Positions 47,985-63,399 of a stretch of 64,000 nucleotides of DNA are shown here, piece by piece. The stretch spans positions 227,348 to 291,347 of the forward strand of contig NC_017946.1 in the NCBI RefSeq assembly GCF_000263735.1. Direction: 5' to 3'. The position numbers were made by a program, and so were the translations under genes. The stretch comes from Pyrococcus sp. ST04. Lineage in GTDB: Archaea; Methanobacteriota_B; Thermococci; Thermococcales; Thermococcaceae. Under the pieces are notes generated by a model, which worked only from the letters and a program-made list of their open reading frames with translations, did no database searches and was not told where the DNA came from. Every line of letters begins with the position of its first letter. Positions within the stretch are counted from its first letter, which is position 1.

Positions 47985-48206
47985 TTATTTTTTCTTACTA
48001 CTAGTCGCTTCAACTAAAATAATGTCTCCTACTGCCGTAACTCTATCATAAGGGATTCCTACCTTTCTCTCCCCAGGTAGGGCCAATATTAATACCTTCC
48101 CATATTTCTCCCCAATGTCAATTATAACTTCATCGACTTCCCCAACGTATTTTCCCCTCGTGTTGTATATCTTCTTCTTGTAGATCTTGGATAGTCTCAT
48201 GACCAT
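47985..48206 (-). CDS. PRC-barrel domain protein
   Basis: A 73-residue single PRC-barrel domain (KKKIYNTRGKYVGEVDEVII to GIPYDRVTAVGDIILVE). PRC-barrels act in RNA metabolism (RimM) or as small adaptor domains; stand-alone archaeal copies are uncharacterised. I use the ATG at 48206, which follows AAGAGGTGACT; the frame extends ten codons further upstream. It is convergent with trmBL1, 10 bases away. Confidence 0.82.
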   Translation of the reverse strand: MVMRLSKIYKKKIYNTRGKYVGEVDEVIIDIGEKYGKVLILALPGERKVGIPYDRVTAVGDIILVEATSSKKK

Positions 48207-48317
48207 TTTAGTCACCTCTTGAGGGAACTTGGGCATTGAGCTTTAAAAATGTTGGTAATGTATGATGCAAATTTTTATAAAATCCCACCCTTAAACATCC
48301 CCTTCGTAGTGATGTAA

Positions 48318-49652
48318 ATGGTGGTGTTTAGGATTCCAAGGGGGAGTGCGAAAGTTAAAGTAGAGAGAGCAGATCCAAAAGTGTACTTCCAGATCTACAA
48401 CTTACTAACATTTAGGCGAGACTTTGGAAAATGGGACAAGGCTGAAAGTCTATATGATCCTTATACGAATACTTTTCCCATCGGTTTGTTACCTAGGGTA
48501 AAGAGATTCCTGAATTCTAAGGGATATCGAGTTAGGATAAAGGATGAGAGAGTTGTTGAAGGTGAGCCATTAAATTCAAACTGGAATGAAAAATACGTCT
48601 TAAGGGGATACCAAAAGAAAGCAGTAAAGCTGGCGATAAAAGAAAAAATGGGCGTTTTAGCTTTGCCTGTAGGAAGTGGGAAAACTATAGTTGGATTGAG
48701 GATAATCCATGAAATTGGCAAATCTGCCTTAATAATAGTACATACTAAAGAACTCCTATACCAGTGGGCTGAGAGAGTAGAGGACGTTTTGGGTGTGAAT
48801 GCGGGAATAGTTGGAGATAATAAGTGGCATGAAGGTCCAATAACTGTGGCCATGATACAAACTCTTCTCTCAAGAGGGGTGGACAAGCTACAGAATAAAT
48901 ATGCGGTGGTTATGTTTGATGAATGTCACAGAACTTCTGCTGCTGAGAAGTTTTATCAAGTTGGAATGAGTCTTCCTCAGGTTTATAGGTTTGGTTTATC
49001 CGCAACTCCTTGGAGGAGATTGAGAGGAGAAGAAATGAAAATTGAAGGAGTAGTTGGGCCTATAATTTACGAAGTTAAGGCTGAAGATTTGATAAAAGAA
49101 GGCTTTCTGGCAAAACCAAAATTCGAAGTCATAGAATATACATCTAAAATGCCTGCTTTGGCTGATAGATATAAAGAACTTTATGAAGAAGCCATAATGG
49201 AGAATGAGGAGAGAAATAAAGCAATTGTTGAAAAGGCAGTTGAGTTAGCAAAACATGGACATAGAGTGCTTATAGACGTTAAGAGGATAGATCATGGTGA
49301 AATTCTTGTGAAAATGCTGAGAGAGAGGGGGATAAATGCAGAGTTTTTAAGCTCTCAGAGTCCTAACAGATGGGAAATCTTGGAGAAGTTTAAGAATGGT
49401 GAAATCCCCGTTTTGGTATCAACGCTTCTAAAGGAGGGAGTAGATATTCCGGAAATTTCTGCGATAATTCTAGCCGGGGGAGGAAAGAGCGATGTAATGA
49501 CAATCCAAACTATAGGTAGGGCGTTAAGGCCGAAGGCTGGTGGTGAGGCTGTTATAGTAGATGTCAAAGATACAGATCCCTTACTTTTCACTCACTTTAT
49601 AGAAAGACAAAAAGCGTTAAAACAATATTATGGCAAATATTATAACCTTTGA
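48318..49652 (+). CDS. XPB-like superfamily 2 helicase
   Basis: A 444-residue SF2 helicase. Walker [13 protein letters not shown], the DEAD-like box MFDECHRT, motif [11 protein letters not shown], and the C-terminal helicase lobe with motif [14 protein letters not shown] are complete. An N-terminal damage-recognition-like domain precedes the Q-motif [11 protein letters not shown]. This matches archaeal XPB, which often pairs with the nuclease Bax1; no Bax1 gene adjoins it here. The 3' end overlaps convergent speE by 13 bases. Confidence 0.88.
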   Translation: MVVFRIPRGSAKVKVERADPKVYFQIYNLLTFRRDFGKWDKAESLYDPYTNTFPIGLLPRVKRFLNSKGYRVRIKDERVVEGEPLNSNWNEKYVLRGYQKKAVKLAIKEKMGVLALPVGSGKTIVGLRIIHEIGKSALIIVHTKELLYQWAERVEDVLGVNAGIVGDNKWHEGPITVAMIQTLLSRGVDKLQNKYAVVMFDECHRTSAAEKFYQVGMSLPQVYRFGLSATPWRRLRGEEMKIEGVVGPIIYEVKAEDLIKEGFLAKPKFEVIEYTSKMPALADRYKELYEEAIMENEERNKAIVEKAVELAKHGHRVLIDVKRIDHGEILVKMLRERGINAEFLSSQSPNRWEILEKFKNGEIPVLVSTLLKEGVDIPEISAIILAGGGKSDVMTIQTIGRALRPKAGGEAVIVDVKDTDPLLFTHFIERQKALKQYYGKYYNL

Positions 49653-50482
49653 AGAATTTCTCTTATGTACTTAGGCATCTGAAAGAGTGCCTCATGTCTT
49701 TCCGGATCGTAGTATTCAAGATTAAGTTTCTTAGCCTTTTCTGTGTTGACTTTTCTGAAGTCTATCTCTCCTTTTATCCCCACCAGGAAGGCCCAAGGAG
49801 AAGCATAACCTATTACAGGAAAGCTATAATAATAAACTCCATCAAACACCTTCTTCATCTTTGAGTATGCTGAAGTCAGCTCTTCTGTAAACAGGTAAAC
49901 ACTACCGGCTTGTGTCACGTAAATTCCGGGATCGTTTAGGGCTCTGTAAGCAGTTTTGTAAAACTCTTCGCTGAATAACATCTCAGCAGGACCCACGGGA
50001 TCCGTTGAATCCACTATAATGACATCAAACCCAGAGTTCTCTCTTATGAACTTCACTCCATCCCCTATAATTAGCTTAGCCCTTTTACATTCATTGTTTA
50101 GCATTCTTGTCAATATCCCACCATCGATCTGAACGTGCTTGGCTGATATCTCAACAACCTCCTTATCTATCTCCACCATCACTGCTTCTTCGACTTCCTC
50201 ATGTTTTAGGACTTCTCTTATTGTTCCTCCGTCTCCTCCACCAATAATGAGTACCCTCTTTGGATTAGGATGGGCAAGCATAACTGGATGGACTAGTGGC
50301 TCGTGGTAGCTTTTTTCACCCTCACTAACAAGCTGTACTGTTCCATCTATTGCTAAAAGCTTTCCAAATCCTTCCGTTTCATATACTTCTATCTTCTGAT
50401 ACTTAGATTTCTTTTCGAGGACTTTTTTCTTGACTTTAAATGCAACACCATATCCTTTTGGATACCATTCAATGAACTCCAT
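49640..50482 (-). CDS. speE: Spermidine synthase (polyamine aminopropyltransferase)
   Basis: A 280-residue aminopropyltransferase that uses decarboxylated SAM. The family motifs are [31 protein letters not shown] and [18 protein letters not shown] with the catalytic Asp. In Thermococcales it likely prefers agmatine or longer amines and feeds long and branched polyamines. The ATG at 50482 has GGTGAG upstream; the frame's first ATG at 50497 is less well placed. Confidence 0.95.
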   Translation of the reverse strand: MEFIEWYPKGYGVAFKVKKKVLEKKSKYQKIEVYETEGFGKLLAIDGTVQLVSEGEKSYHEPLVHPVMLAHPNPKRVLIIGGGDGGTIREVLKHEEVEEAVMVEIDKEVVEISAKHVQIDGGILTRMLNNECKRAKLIIGDGVKFIRENSGFDVIIVDSTDPVGPAEMLFSEEFYKTAYRALNDPGIYVTQAGSVYLFTEELTSAYSKMKKVFDGVYYYSFPVIGYASPWAFLVGIKGEIDFRKVNTEKAKKLNLEYYDPERHEALFQMPKYIREILQRL

Positions 50483-50554
50483 ACATCTCACCAGCAACTG
50501 GTGTTATATAAAAGTTTTATAAGAATGGTGCAATATGAGTTTGGAGGGACACCA

Positions 50555-51748
50555 ATGGAAGGCACTTTGCGCATCTATGCTTCCCCATCATACGAGGTTT
50601 ATGGCCTCTCAAAGAACCCATTTATGGAATTAGCAAGTGAGGGAATTAAAGATATAGAGTCTATTCACGTTTATCAGGAAGTTGATATGAAAATTTCTTC
50701 CCTTCTCTCAGATGTTATTAGTAATAAAAGCTCAATAACATTTTCAATTGTTGGACCACTAGGAATGGGTAAAACACAGAGGTTAAAGAGCATTGCAAAG
50801 GCTATAGAGGAGAAAGGGGGAAAAGCAATTTACATTAAAGTTGACACGACGGATATACTAAAAATAACAAGGGATATATTCAGCACATTAAAGCCCCCCA
50901 AGAATAGAACCAACATATTCCTTGAAAATCTCTCAAGAAAACTTGGCTTTATAAACAGACTAGAAAAAATGTTATCCTCGGTTGATGAATATAAGAGCAG
51001 GGACATAGCTGAAATGCTTACCCAGGAGCTCTCAAAGTATCCTTACTCGGCTCTTCTATTAGACGAGATGGAAAATATGCAAGGCGCTAATGAAAAAGAG
51101 AAGATACTGTTCTTTGAGATGCTCAGACATTATATAAGCAACATGCCTCCTGGGAGTGTTTTTGCCTTTGCTTGTGTGCCCGAGGCTTATGAGGGGTATT
51201 CCAAATTATTCCCCGCGTTTTTCATGAGATTACACTATGAGTTCAAACTAAGACCGATGAGTTATGAAGAAACCCTCGAACTCGTGAAGAAAAGATTGGC
51301 CAAAGTTAGGGTGAGGGATACTGCAGATCCTATCTATCCGTTTACTGAGGATGCAATAAAATTAATCCACGAACTTGGAAAGGGAAATCCGAGGCAAATT
51401 CTTAGGCTTTTAAATTACGTTCTCAGTGAGGCTGTCAAGCATAAGTTTGATCCCATAAATGAATACGTTGTAACTACAATTCTTGAGGAACCAAAGACCC
51501 TCGAGGAGTATCTGGCAAGAATTCCAAGCGAATACAAGCCCCTTGTTAAGATCATAGTAGAGAAGTTTAAGGGCGGTCCAGTGAGCTACATAGAGATAGC
51601 AAAAGAACTGAAGATACCAGGGTCTGAAGCCTATGAGAAGCTAGAATACTTAGTGAGTTTGAACTTTCTAGTTGGAGACCCAAGAGGGAACTACAAGGTT
51701 CCAGATTATGTAAGGAAGTTTATAGAAAAGGAGGAGAAAAAGGAATGA
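50555..51748 (+). CDS. AAA-family ATPase, Orc/ExeA-like, function unknown
   Basis: A 397-residue P-loop ATPase. Walker A is GPLGMGKTQ (67-75), Walker B SALLLDEMEN, a sensor follows in FAFACVPEAYEG, and RIL-type GNPRQILRLLNYVL closes the lid. A C-terminal winged helix is likely (GPVSYIEIAKELKIPGSEAY). The layout is like Orc1/Cdc6 and ExeA-type ATPases, but it is not the initiator. The ATG at 50555 follows TTTGGAGGG. It is coupled (ATGA) to a YdjM-like membrane gene, so a membrane-linked role is possible. Confidence 0.8.
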   Translation: MEGTLRIYASPSYEVYGLSKNPFMELASEGIKDIESIHVYQEVDMKISSLLSDVISNKSSITFSIVGPLGMGKTQRLKSIAKAIEEKGGKAIYIKVDTTDILKITRDIFSTLKPPKNRTNIFLENLSRKLGFINRLEKMLSSVDEYKSRDIAEMLTQELSKYPYSALLLDEMENMQGANEKEKILFFEMLRHYISNMPPGSVFAFACVPEAYEGYSKLFPAFFMRLHYEFKLRPMSYEETLELVKKRLAKVRVRDTADPIYPFTEDAIKLIHELGKGNPRQILRLLNYVLSEAVKHKFDPINEYVVTTILEEPKTLEEYLARIPSEYKPLVKIIVEKFKGGPVSYIEIAKELKIPGSEAYEKLEYLVSLNFLVGDPRGNYKVPDYVRKFIEKEEKKE

Positions 51749-52248
51749 ACTACGAAGAACACGTTTTAGCCGGTCTAATTACATATCCCCTTTTTGTTGT
51801 TTTTGCAGAGTTTTTGTCCAAATATTTGCCATTAAAAATTACTTTCATGGCATTGGCTATTGGTTACGCTTTCTACGTCTTGGGTAGCGATCTTCCTGAC
51901 ATAGACCATCCAGATTCTTTAATTCACAGAGGAATAAAGCCGATATTCTCTGTGATATTGGGGAGTATGGTTGCTTATAGAGTTCTTCAATACCTTCCAA
52001 TGACGTATGCTTGGGGTGTTGGAGGAGTTGCTGCGGTAGTTGGTTGGTTCCTATTCTCGGCTATAATGCCAAGGCATAGAGGAATAGTTCATTCAATTCT
52101 CTTTGCAGTAATCTATGGTGTGGTAAGCTTTCTGGGAGTTAGGTATGGTTTGGCTTTCTCTTCAGGTGAAAGCTACTTAATAGGTCTTGCATCATTCAGT
52201 GGATATATGTTACACTTGATACTTGACAGGAGCGTTAAGCTCCTCTGA
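51745..52248 (+). CDS. YdjM-like membrane-bound metal-dependent hydrolase
   Basis: A 167-residue membrane protein of the same broad family as the product at 20245. Visible are the N-terminal [34 protein letters not shown] and LHLILDRS, which supply His and Asp for a metal site, with four to five hydrophobic helices. Its start overlaps the AAA ATPase stop. The 3' end overlaps convergent marC by 14 bases. The substrate is unknown. Confidence 0.8.
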   Translation: MNYEEHVLAGLITYPLFVVFAEFLSKYLPLKITFMALAIGYAFYVLGSDLPDIDHPDSLIHRGIKPIFSVILGSMVAYRVLQYLPMTYAWGVGGVAAVVGWFLFSAIMPRHRGIVHSILFAVIYGVVSFLGVRYGLAFSSGESYLIGLASFSGYMLHLILDRSVKLL

Positions 52249-52843
52249 GTATGTTCACAATAATTCCACCAGCGCCTGCAATCATCATTTGAGCTCCAAT
52301 TGCCATTATGAAAAGTCCAATTATTCTTATCGTAACACTCAGAACAGTTTTATTCACCCTTTTCATTGCATATAGTGCTATCATCATCAAGATTGCAGTA
52401 ATTGCTATAGCTATTGTAGTGGCCATTACGGAAACATGTATCCCGTACTCAGCTGTTAGTGTTATTGCTGCAGTAATCGCTGCAGGCCCAGCTATTAAAG
52501 GAGTTGCTACGGGAACTGCTGCGAGGGCTAAAATATTTTTCTCTTTCTTTATTGTAACCATTCCACCGCTTTCCAAGGCTTCCAGCCCGATCTTAAATAA
52601 TACAAATCCTCCCGCAACTCTTAATGCGTCAAGCTCAATGTGAAATATATCCTGAAGGATAATTTTTCCAGCAACAGCGAAAATTAGGAGAAGAAGCCAT
52701 CCTATGAAATTTGCCCTAACAATCAGGCTTTTAACATCTTCTATATGAAAATCTTCCCTTAGCAAACTAACTAGTAAGATCTTATCACTTGGATCTATCA
52801 TTATCAGCATTAGCAAGGCTGAGCTTAATATTTCCTCGAGCAT
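52235..52843 (-). CDS. MarC-family integral membrane protein
   Basis: A 202-residue protein with six hydrophobic helices and the MarC-family segments [14 protein letters not shown] near the start and [19 protein letters not shown] in the middle. The family was once linked to antibiotic resistance, but its real role is unknown. The ATG at 52843 follows GGAAGGATC. Confidence 0.86.
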   Translation of the reverse strand: MLEEILSSALLMLIMIDPSDKILLVSLLREDFHIEDVKSLIVRANFIGWLLLLIFAVAGKIILQDIFHIELDALRVAGGFVLFKIGLEALESGGMVTIKKEKNILALAAVPVATPLIAGPAAITAAITLTAEYGIHVSVMATTIAIAITAILMMIALYAMKRVNKTVLSVTIRIIGLFIMAIGAQMMIAGAGGIIVNILRGA

Positions 52844-52903
52844 GATCCTTCCTGCTCCTTAACCTATAAATACCTTAGTGTTGAACTCCTGGGGGGTGAG
52901 ATA

Positions 52904-53794
52904 ATGGGAAAAGTTGCTGGAATAGTTGGTGTATTGTTCTTGTTATGGCTAATATATACTGGTTATTTTTTGATGACACTAAATCCGAGCGTCTCGGCGT
53001 ACTGGGGTCCTGTTGAAGGAGACAACGTTAGCATATACTTCAAAATAGACCTTGGAAATCCCTCTCCAGTCCCAATAAAGTTGGAGAACTTGGTTCTTAA
53101 ATTGAGTGGTATTCCTATAGCGAAAGTTGAGAATGTGAACCTAGGATTCCTAAAGAGAGATGTTTCTGGATCATCCGAAGTCAATCTCAACAACCTTATA
53201 GATGCCCTTATAGTTCATATAAAAAACAAGGAAAACAGTAAGATTGAGGTAGTAGGGTCAGTCAAAATATTAAACATTATCCCATACAACTTCTCCAAAG
53301 ATTTTGAATTTAGGACAAATATCCTTGAGTATCTCAAAAATATCAGGGCTGAGCCAAGGACATATACGGTTGCTGGTATCCTTCCATTAAAGACCCCGGG
53401 AGTGGAGGGAATATATGCTAGATGGGGGAAGGTTTCTGAGGATTCCCTGGAAGTCGTTGGTGTTGTAAAGTTGTACAATCCAAATAACTTCCCCTTACCA
53501 ATTGTTAACATTGGAGGAGAGATTTATTTAAACGGCATACATGTTGGTAGAGGATCTGTAATGAAGACAGTAACTTTGCCAGCTAAAGGAAGAGGAGAAG
53601 TTCCTATAAGATTACAGTTGTATCCGAAGGAGTTAAAGGAGGCTCTAAAATCACATATACTCAATGGAGAGAGAAGTGTCCTAAGGCTAGATCTAACTTT
53701 CATGTTGAAGGTCAGTGGTGAGGTGGTTGAGGTTAAAGTTGGGGATATCGAGACTACAATTGAGACGCACATCTTGGAGAACATTAAGGTTTGA
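52904..53794 (+). CDS. Membrane-anchored LEA14-like protein (two WHy-type domains)
   Basis: A 296-residue protein: one N-terminal helix (about 4-27) and two beta-sandwich domains of the LEA14/WHy type (about 35-140 and 155-290). Each has the pattern of a strand followed by NPSPVPIKLENL or NPNNFPLPIVNI. The domains probably face outside. LEA14 proteins are linked to desiccation and stress in plants; the archaeal role is unknown. The ATG follows GGGGGGTGAG. It is the last gene before the rRNA operon. Confidence 0.8.
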   Translation: MGKVAGIVGVLFLLWLIYTGYFLMTLNPSVSAYWGPVEGDNVSIYFKIDLGNPSPVPIKLENLVLKLSGIPIAKVENVNLGFLKRDVSGSSEVNLNNLIDALIVHIKNKENSKIEVVGSVKILNIIPYNFSKDFEFRTNILEYLKNIRAEPRTYTVAGILPLKTPGVEGIYARWGKVSEDSLEVVGVVKLYNPNNFPLPIVNIGGEIYLNGIHVGRGSVMKTVTLPAKGRGEVPIRLQLYPKELKEALKSHILNGERSVLRLDLTFMLKVSGEVVEVKVGDIETTIETHILENIKV

Positions 53795-54073
53795 TTGCTT
53801 CACATGTATTAGTTTATTTTATTGTGCATTTCTTTCTAATTATTGCCACATTTTTGGCAAATGTTTACCCTTGTGCAAAAATTTTTCATTATAGGGGTTC
53901 GGGACTATTGGGTGGAGCCCCCGAATAAGGGGGCGAAAACCCAGGGGTCATGACGGCGGCGTCGGGGGGATTGGGGGCAAAGCCCCCGGCATGAACCCCG
54001 CCCTCCTCCCCTGGGTATAGAAAGATGCGCTCCCGAGGAAAACCCCCGAAACGGGGGGACCCCTCGGGGGCAA

Positions 54074-55702
<1,629 letters not shown>

Positions 55703-55715
55703 TCTTCTAATTGGT

Positions 55716-55793
<78 letters not shown>

Positions 55794-55866
55794 CGAAGAG
55801 ATGCACGTCCCGAGCTAATGCTCGGGGCGGAAGGGCCCTAGGCCCCCTAACAGGGGGCGACGATGA

Positions 55867-59012
<3,146 letters not shown>

Positions 59013-59080
59013 TTAATCATGGTTCTCTCTTCTGAAAAATCTTAAAATCCTAGCATTTAATATACACTTTAGGTGGTATA

Positions 59081-60562
59081 ATGAAGATTCTCGAAAATCT
59101 TGAATATAGGTATCCACCTCGCTATGGTCCAGAATGGGGAAGTGGCGGAATATATGGTCTAAGGTATCACAATGGAACCTTGTACTTCACTTTGGCATTT
59201 GAAGGAGAAGCCCACTTTATTACTGAGGATTCTCACAAGAAATATGAGTTTGAACTAGTAGGTCCAAGACCTACTTCTGGAGGAGACACATACAACGCCG
59301 TGGAAGTTGTCGATGAGTTTATATATTTCGGTGGATGGGTGCATGCACCTGCGAAATTCCGAGGAAAAGAGCATGGAAATGCCACCATAGACTTCTCTCA
59401 TAAGCATTCACATGTTCATGAGTATGACACCGAGAATGGAAGGATAAGACTAGTATGGAAGGAATCATATAAACATCCAGAGCAGTGGGTTGGGGAAGTA
59501 AGTGACATACTGTATAATCCCTACAAGGATGAGCTTCTCCTAGCGAGAGAAGATGGGCATGTAAATCTTGGTGTTTACTCTCTCGATAGAAGAAGTGGAA
59601 AGGTGGAGAGACTCAACGATAAACCAAGTGCTAAAGGTTGTCAGGTTCACGATATTGCATACTTTGGAATTGGAAAGAACTACACAAAGGGACTTGAGGA
59701 AATTCATGCGTATGACATGGTCTCGGGCAAGTGGGAGAGGTTTTCTTTAGGAGGTAGTGTTGATGGCGGAGCATATCTCCATCCACACCTTGGAGCGATG
59801 GCTTCCATTTATAACAGGGCTTTTGCTTTTGTGCGAGGTGGTTTATTCGTTGGAAATCCATACAATGATGAGCACTTTACCTTCGTTAGATTGTTTGACT
59901 TCTATACATTCTACGCCCCATTCAGGATAAATGCTCTTCCTATAGGAGGAGGTGTGCTTATAGCCTTCAACTCCCACCATGATACATATTACAGGCCAAG
60001 AACTGAGGGGGAGAAGGAATATTATGAGTTCACGAACACCATAATTGGGCCGAGTGTCTTGGTATACTTCGCCCCACCGATAGTTAAGATAGTTGGAGTT
60101 TTTGGGGCGAGGATAACATCTCTAGAAAAGGTTGGAGGGAAGATTCTAGTCGCAACAAGCAACACTCCAAACGTTGGCGCATTGGATGCTACGCCCTTTG
60201 ATACTGGGTGGAGGGATATCGTTATTCTTGAGGAGAGGGATTTAAATAAGAAACCTCCATCAGTTAGGTTCTCTGTTCCCTTAAGCTTCATCGCAAAGGC
60301 CAAAGAGCTTGGTGCTGGTGTCTTTGGAGGAATTCCACTGGATGGGTATTCAAACGCTAGGCTCATACTGAGGGTATCTGGAGATAACACCTTAAGGATT
60401 TATGAGTATGACCTAACGCTTCCCTTGAGGGAGGCTGAAGAGGAGAAGTATGATCTGAAAGTTGGAAGAAACGTCATTGATCTGAGGGCATTTTCTGGGA
60501 TAGTTTCTTTTGAGCTTGAGAAAAGCGATCCAAAAGGGTTCGCTATAATAGAGATGTGGTGA
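59081..60562 (+). CDS. DUF2139 protein, probable beta-propeller
   Basis: A 493-residue protein with many short beta strands and repeated aromatic/Gly motifs (EFIYFGGWVHAPA, KDELLLAREDGHVNLGVYSL, EIHAYDMVSGKWERFSL), consistent with a multi-bladed propeller, as proposed for the DUF2139 family. His-rich segments (HKHSHVHEYD, HPHLG, FNSHHDTYY) could bind metal. There is no signal peptide, so it is cytosolic. The ATG follows TAGGTGG. The function is unknown to me. It is coupled to the DUF366 gene. Confidence 0.75.
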   Translation: MKILENLEYRYPPRYGPEWGSGGIYGLRYHNGTLYFTLAFEGEAHFITEDSHKKYEFELVGPRPTSGGDTYNAVEVVDEFIYFGGWVHAPAKFRGKEHGNATIDFSHKHSHVHEYDTENGRIRLVWKESYKHPEQWVGEVSDILYNPYKDELLLAREDGHVNLGVYSLDRRSGKVERLNDKPSAKGCQVHDIAYFGIGKNYTKGLEEIHAYDMVSGKWERFSLGGSVDGGAYLHPHLGAMASIYNRAFAFVRGGLFVGNPYNDEHFTFVRLFDFYTFYAPFRINALPIGGGVLIAFNSHHDTYYRPRTEGEKEYYEFTNTIIGPSVLVYFAPPIVKIVGVFGARITSLEKVGGKILVATSNTPNVGALDATPFDTGWRDIVILEERDLNKKPPSVRFSVPLSFIAKAKELGAGVFGGIPLDGYSNARLILRVSGDNTLRIYEYDLTLPLREAEEEKYDLKVGRNVIDLRAFSGIVSFELEKSDPKGFAIIEMW

Positions 60563-60567
60563 TTAAG

Positions 60568-61131
60568 ATGGAATTGTTAATAGTCAGGGATAGAAAGATT
60601 AACTATGATGGCTCAGCAATTAAAAGCCACTGGGCGTACAGGAATTTTGGTATTCTTGGCGATTCCTTAGTTGTTTTTAGAGGAAAATGCAATGTTAAGG
60701 TTGAGGAAATGGTTGATATAGAGGATCTTAGGATGCGGAAGGAAATAAAGTCTGACGACATGGTTCATTATATAGTGGAGCTATTCTGGGGTACTGATAT
60801 TTTCCTGGCATCCTCCCTTCAAAAATTGCTCATTGCTAGGTTAGGAGAGCTGTTGAGGGCAAAAGGAGTGGCAGTTGTTAGGAAAGGTGATGATCTGTTC
60901 GTTGAAGGTAAAAAGCTCAGCATATCCATTGCCACAATATCTCCCGTTAGTATAAAGATTCACATCGGCCTGAACGTTACTAGTAAGGGAGTTCCCAGGG
61001 ATGTTAGTGCTATAGGGCTTGAAGAAATTGGAATTAATGTTGACGAGTTTATGGAAGAGAGTGGAAAAGCTTTAGTGGAAGAAGTACTGAAAGTGAAGAA
61101 AGATGCCATGAAAGTTAGATGGGTGTCTTAA
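60568..61131 (+). CDS. DUF366 family protein
   Basis: A 187-residue soluble protein of the DUF366 family. Conserved-looking parts are IKSHWAYRNFGILGDSLVVF, the Glu/Asp-rich VDIEDL, and HYIVELFWGTDIFLASSLQKLL. The ATG at 60568 has GGTGAT just upstream, overlapping the DUF2139 stop. The C-terminal end overlaps the convergent membrane gene by 17 bases. The biochemical role is unknown. Confidence 0.8.
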   Translation: MELLIVRDRKINYDGSAIKSHWAYRNFGILGDSLVVFRGKCNVKVEEMVDIEDLRMRKEIKSDDMVHYIVELFWGTDIFLASSLQKLLIARLGELLRAKGVAVVRKGDDLFVEGKKLSISIATISPVSIKIHIGLNVTSKGVPRDVSAIGLEEIGINVDEFMEESGKALVEEVLKVKKDAMKVRWVS

Positions 61132-61732
61132 GGAGAATTATTGCTCCCACTAGTGGAACCATTATATTGTCGTCAATGAATTTCTGATATTCCGCAAGTG
61201 TTAGTAAAAGTGCCCACGGAATCGCTTTAAGTCCAAAAAATGGTCCTCCTATTATGATTGCACTACTAAAGAAAGCCAAGCTTCCACTCCAATGCTTCTT
61301 TAATTTTACATTGAATCCTATTCTTTTAAAGTAATAAAACCTGACTATTCCAGTTAGGCCGTCACTTATGGCCATAACTAAGAGTATTGGGGTTGCTTTT
61401 TCAACAGGTAGAGCTAGAGAAATTATACTCGCAGATATTGCAAAGTAAACTTCCCCATAATTCCCTTTTATTTGAAACCACTTGAATTCTTTTTTGAATG
61501 CATGGAATAGTAATTGGCCAAGTGCAAAGGCCATTGCAAATCCTGAGAATATAGACTTCGGTATAAATCCCAGGTATAGCATTATTATTGCTGGTGTTAT
61601 AGAAAAATGGATTATCTTCCTGTTAACCCAGGCATACTCTTCTCCAAGATCTTTCGTTATCCACATCGCTACGATTATTGATGCCAGTGCTATTGCGACA
61701 TGGATCCAGGGCATAGTTGAGTATATAATCAT
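61115..61732 (-). CDS. Dolichol kinase/CTP-transferase-like membrane protein
   Basis: A 205-residue protein with about six membrane helices. [36 protein letters not shown] and KKHWSGSLAFFSSAIIIGG fit the CTP-dependent lipid kinase / phosphatidate cytidylyltransferase superfamily (SEC59-like), in which DGxxxxxG and K-x-x-SG are typical. It may phosphorylate a polyprenol or activate archaeal lipid. The start is uncertain between 61732 and 61714. Confidence 0.75.
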   Translation of the reverse strand: MIIYSTMPWIHVAIALASIIVAMWITKDLGEEYAWVNRKIIHFSITPAIIMLYLGFIPKSIFSGFAMAFALGQLLFHAFKKEFKWFQIKGNYGEVYFAISASIISLALPVEKATPILLVMAISDGLTGIVRFYYFKRIGFNVKLKKHWSGSLAFFSSAIIIGGPFFGLKAIPWALLLTLAEYQKFIDDNIMVPLVGAIILLKTPI

Positions 61733-61797
61733 CCTGAAATTTAACGGTAGCGATAAATTATTATTTTAGTTGTCCAAGATGGTTGGGAGGTGGTGAT

Positions 61798-63369
61798 ATG
61801 GTTCACTGGGCAGATTATGTTGCTGATAAAATCATCAAGGAGAGAGGAGAGAAGGAGATATACGTAGTTGAAAGCGGGATAACACCAAGCGGTTATGTTC
61901 ACATAGGGAACTTCAGGGAGCTCTTTACAACCTACATAGTCGGCCATGCTCTTAGGGATAGGGGTTATGAGGTCAGGCATATTCATATGTGGGATGATTA
62001 TGATCGTTTCAGGAAGGTTCCTAAAAACGTCCCTCAGGAGTGGAGGGAATACTTGGGAATGCCTGTTAGCGAAGTTCCTGACCCTTGGGGCTGCCACGAC
62101 AGCTATGCAGAGCACTTTATGGAGAAGTTTGAGGAAGAGGTTGGAAGGCTTGGAATAGAGGTGGATTTCCTTAGAGCAAGCGAGCTATACAAAAAAGGAG
62201 AGTATAGTGAGGAAATAAGAAGAGCCTTCGAGAACAGGGATAAGATCATCGCTATTCTAAATAGGTTTAGAGAAATCGCCAAACAGCCCCTACTTCCAGA
62301 TAGTTGGTGGCCTGCGATGGTATACTGTCCAGAGCACAGGAGGGAGAGTGAAATCATAGACTGGGACGGAAAGTGGAAGGTCAAGTACAGGTGTCCAGAA
62401 GGTCATGAAGGATGGACGGACATTAGGGAGGGGAATGTTAAGCTCAGATGGAGGGTCGACTGGCCAATGCGCTGGGCACACTTTAACGTCGACTTTGAAC
62501 CTGCTGGGAAGGATCATCTGGCTGCGGGTTCAAGCTACGATACTGGGAAGGAAATAATAAGGGCTGTATATGGAAAAGAACCTCCTGTTCCCTTAATGTA
62601 CGAGTTCGTTGGTATCAAAGGACAAAGAGGCAAGATGAGTGGGAGTAAGGGGAATGTAATACTGCTATCCGACTTATACGAGGTTCTTGAACCTGGTCTA
62701 GTGAGGTTCATATTTGCCAGACATAGACCAAACAAGGAGATAAAGATAGATGTGGGTCTCGGCCTGCTTAACTTGTATGATGAGTTTGATAGAGTCGAGA
62801 GAATATATTTTGGAGTTGAGGAGGCGAAGGGAGACGAGGAAGAACTAAAAAGAACTTATGAACTCTCTGTTCCGAAGAGGCCTGAGAGATTGGTAGCACA
62901 AGCTCCTTTTAGATTTCTTGTTGTTCTTGTTCAGCTTCCTCATATGGATGAAGACAGGATAATATCTACCCTAATATCCCAGGGTCACGTTCCTAAAGCT
63001 CTCGATTACGAAGATGTTGAGAGGATCAAACTCAGGATTAAACTCGCCAAAAACTGGGTCGAGAAGTATGCTCCAGATGAAGTGAAATTTACTATTTTGG
63101 AGGAGCCGCCAAAAATAGAAGTTCCCAATGAAATTAGGGAAGCAATGTTAGAGGTTGCGGAGTGGCTTAAGGATCATGAAAAGTTTACGGTTGATGAGCT
63201 AAATAACGTCCTATACAATGCCGCCAAGAAGAGAAATATACCTAGCAGGGAGTGGTTTAAGGTGCTTTATAAGATCTTCATTGGCAGGGAGAGGGGTCCA
63301 AGACTTGCAAATTTCTTGGCTTCCTTGGATAAGGAATTTGTCATTAGAAGACTTAGACTTGAATCCTAA
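61798..63369 (+). CDS. lysS: Class I lysyl-tRNA synthetase
   Basis: A 523-residue class I LysRS, the type found in most archaea in place of the class II enzyme. The HIGH-like motif is HIGN (35-38) and the KMSKS-like motif KMSGSKG starts near 279. A zinc-binding-like CPEHRRES to CPEGHEGW segment lies about 180-205. The C-terminal helical domain resembles a class I anticodon-binding cage. The ATG at 61798 follows GGGAGGTGGTGAT. Confidence 0.97.
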   Translation: MVHWADYVADKIIKERGEKEIYVVESGITPSGYVHIGNFRELFTTYIVGHALRDRGYEVRHIHMWDDYDRFRKVPKNVPQEWREYLGMPVSEVPDPWGCHDSYAEHFMEKFEEEVGRLGIEVDFLRASELYKKGEYSEEIRRAFENRDKIIAILNRFREIAKQPLLPDSWWPAMVYCPEHRRESEIIDWDGKWKVKYRCPEGHEGWTDIREGNVKLRWRVDWPMRWAHFNVDFEPAGKDHLAAGSSYDTGKEIIRAVYGKEPPVPLMYEFVGIKGQRGKMSGSKGNVILLSDLYEVLEPGLVRFIFARHRPNKEIKIDVGLGLLNLYDEFDRVERIYFGVEEAKGDEEELKRTYELSVPKRPERLVAQAPFRFLVVLVQLPHMDEDRIISTLISQGHVPKALDYEDVERIKLRIKLAKNWVEKYAPDEVKFTILEEPPKIEVPNEIREAMLEVAEWLKDHEKFTVDELNNVLYNAAKKRNIPSREWFKVLYKIFIGRERGPRLANFLASLDKEFVIRRLRLES

Positions 63370-63380
63370 CTTTTTAAACT
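63370..63380 (+). promoter_or_regulatory. TATA box of the last gene
   Basis: ACTTTTTAAACT about 25-30 bases before the ATG at 63400, with no ribosome site between. This fits a leaderless transcript that begins right after lysS. Confidence 0.45.
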
Positions 63381-63399
63381 CCTTTTCCTAATTTTAACC

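Noticed and set aside
60333-60343. TTCCACTGGAT, an ORB-core-like match in the DUF2139 gene
   Set aside because: A single copy far from the origin, no extended ORB similarity, and fully explained by the codons for I-P-L-D.
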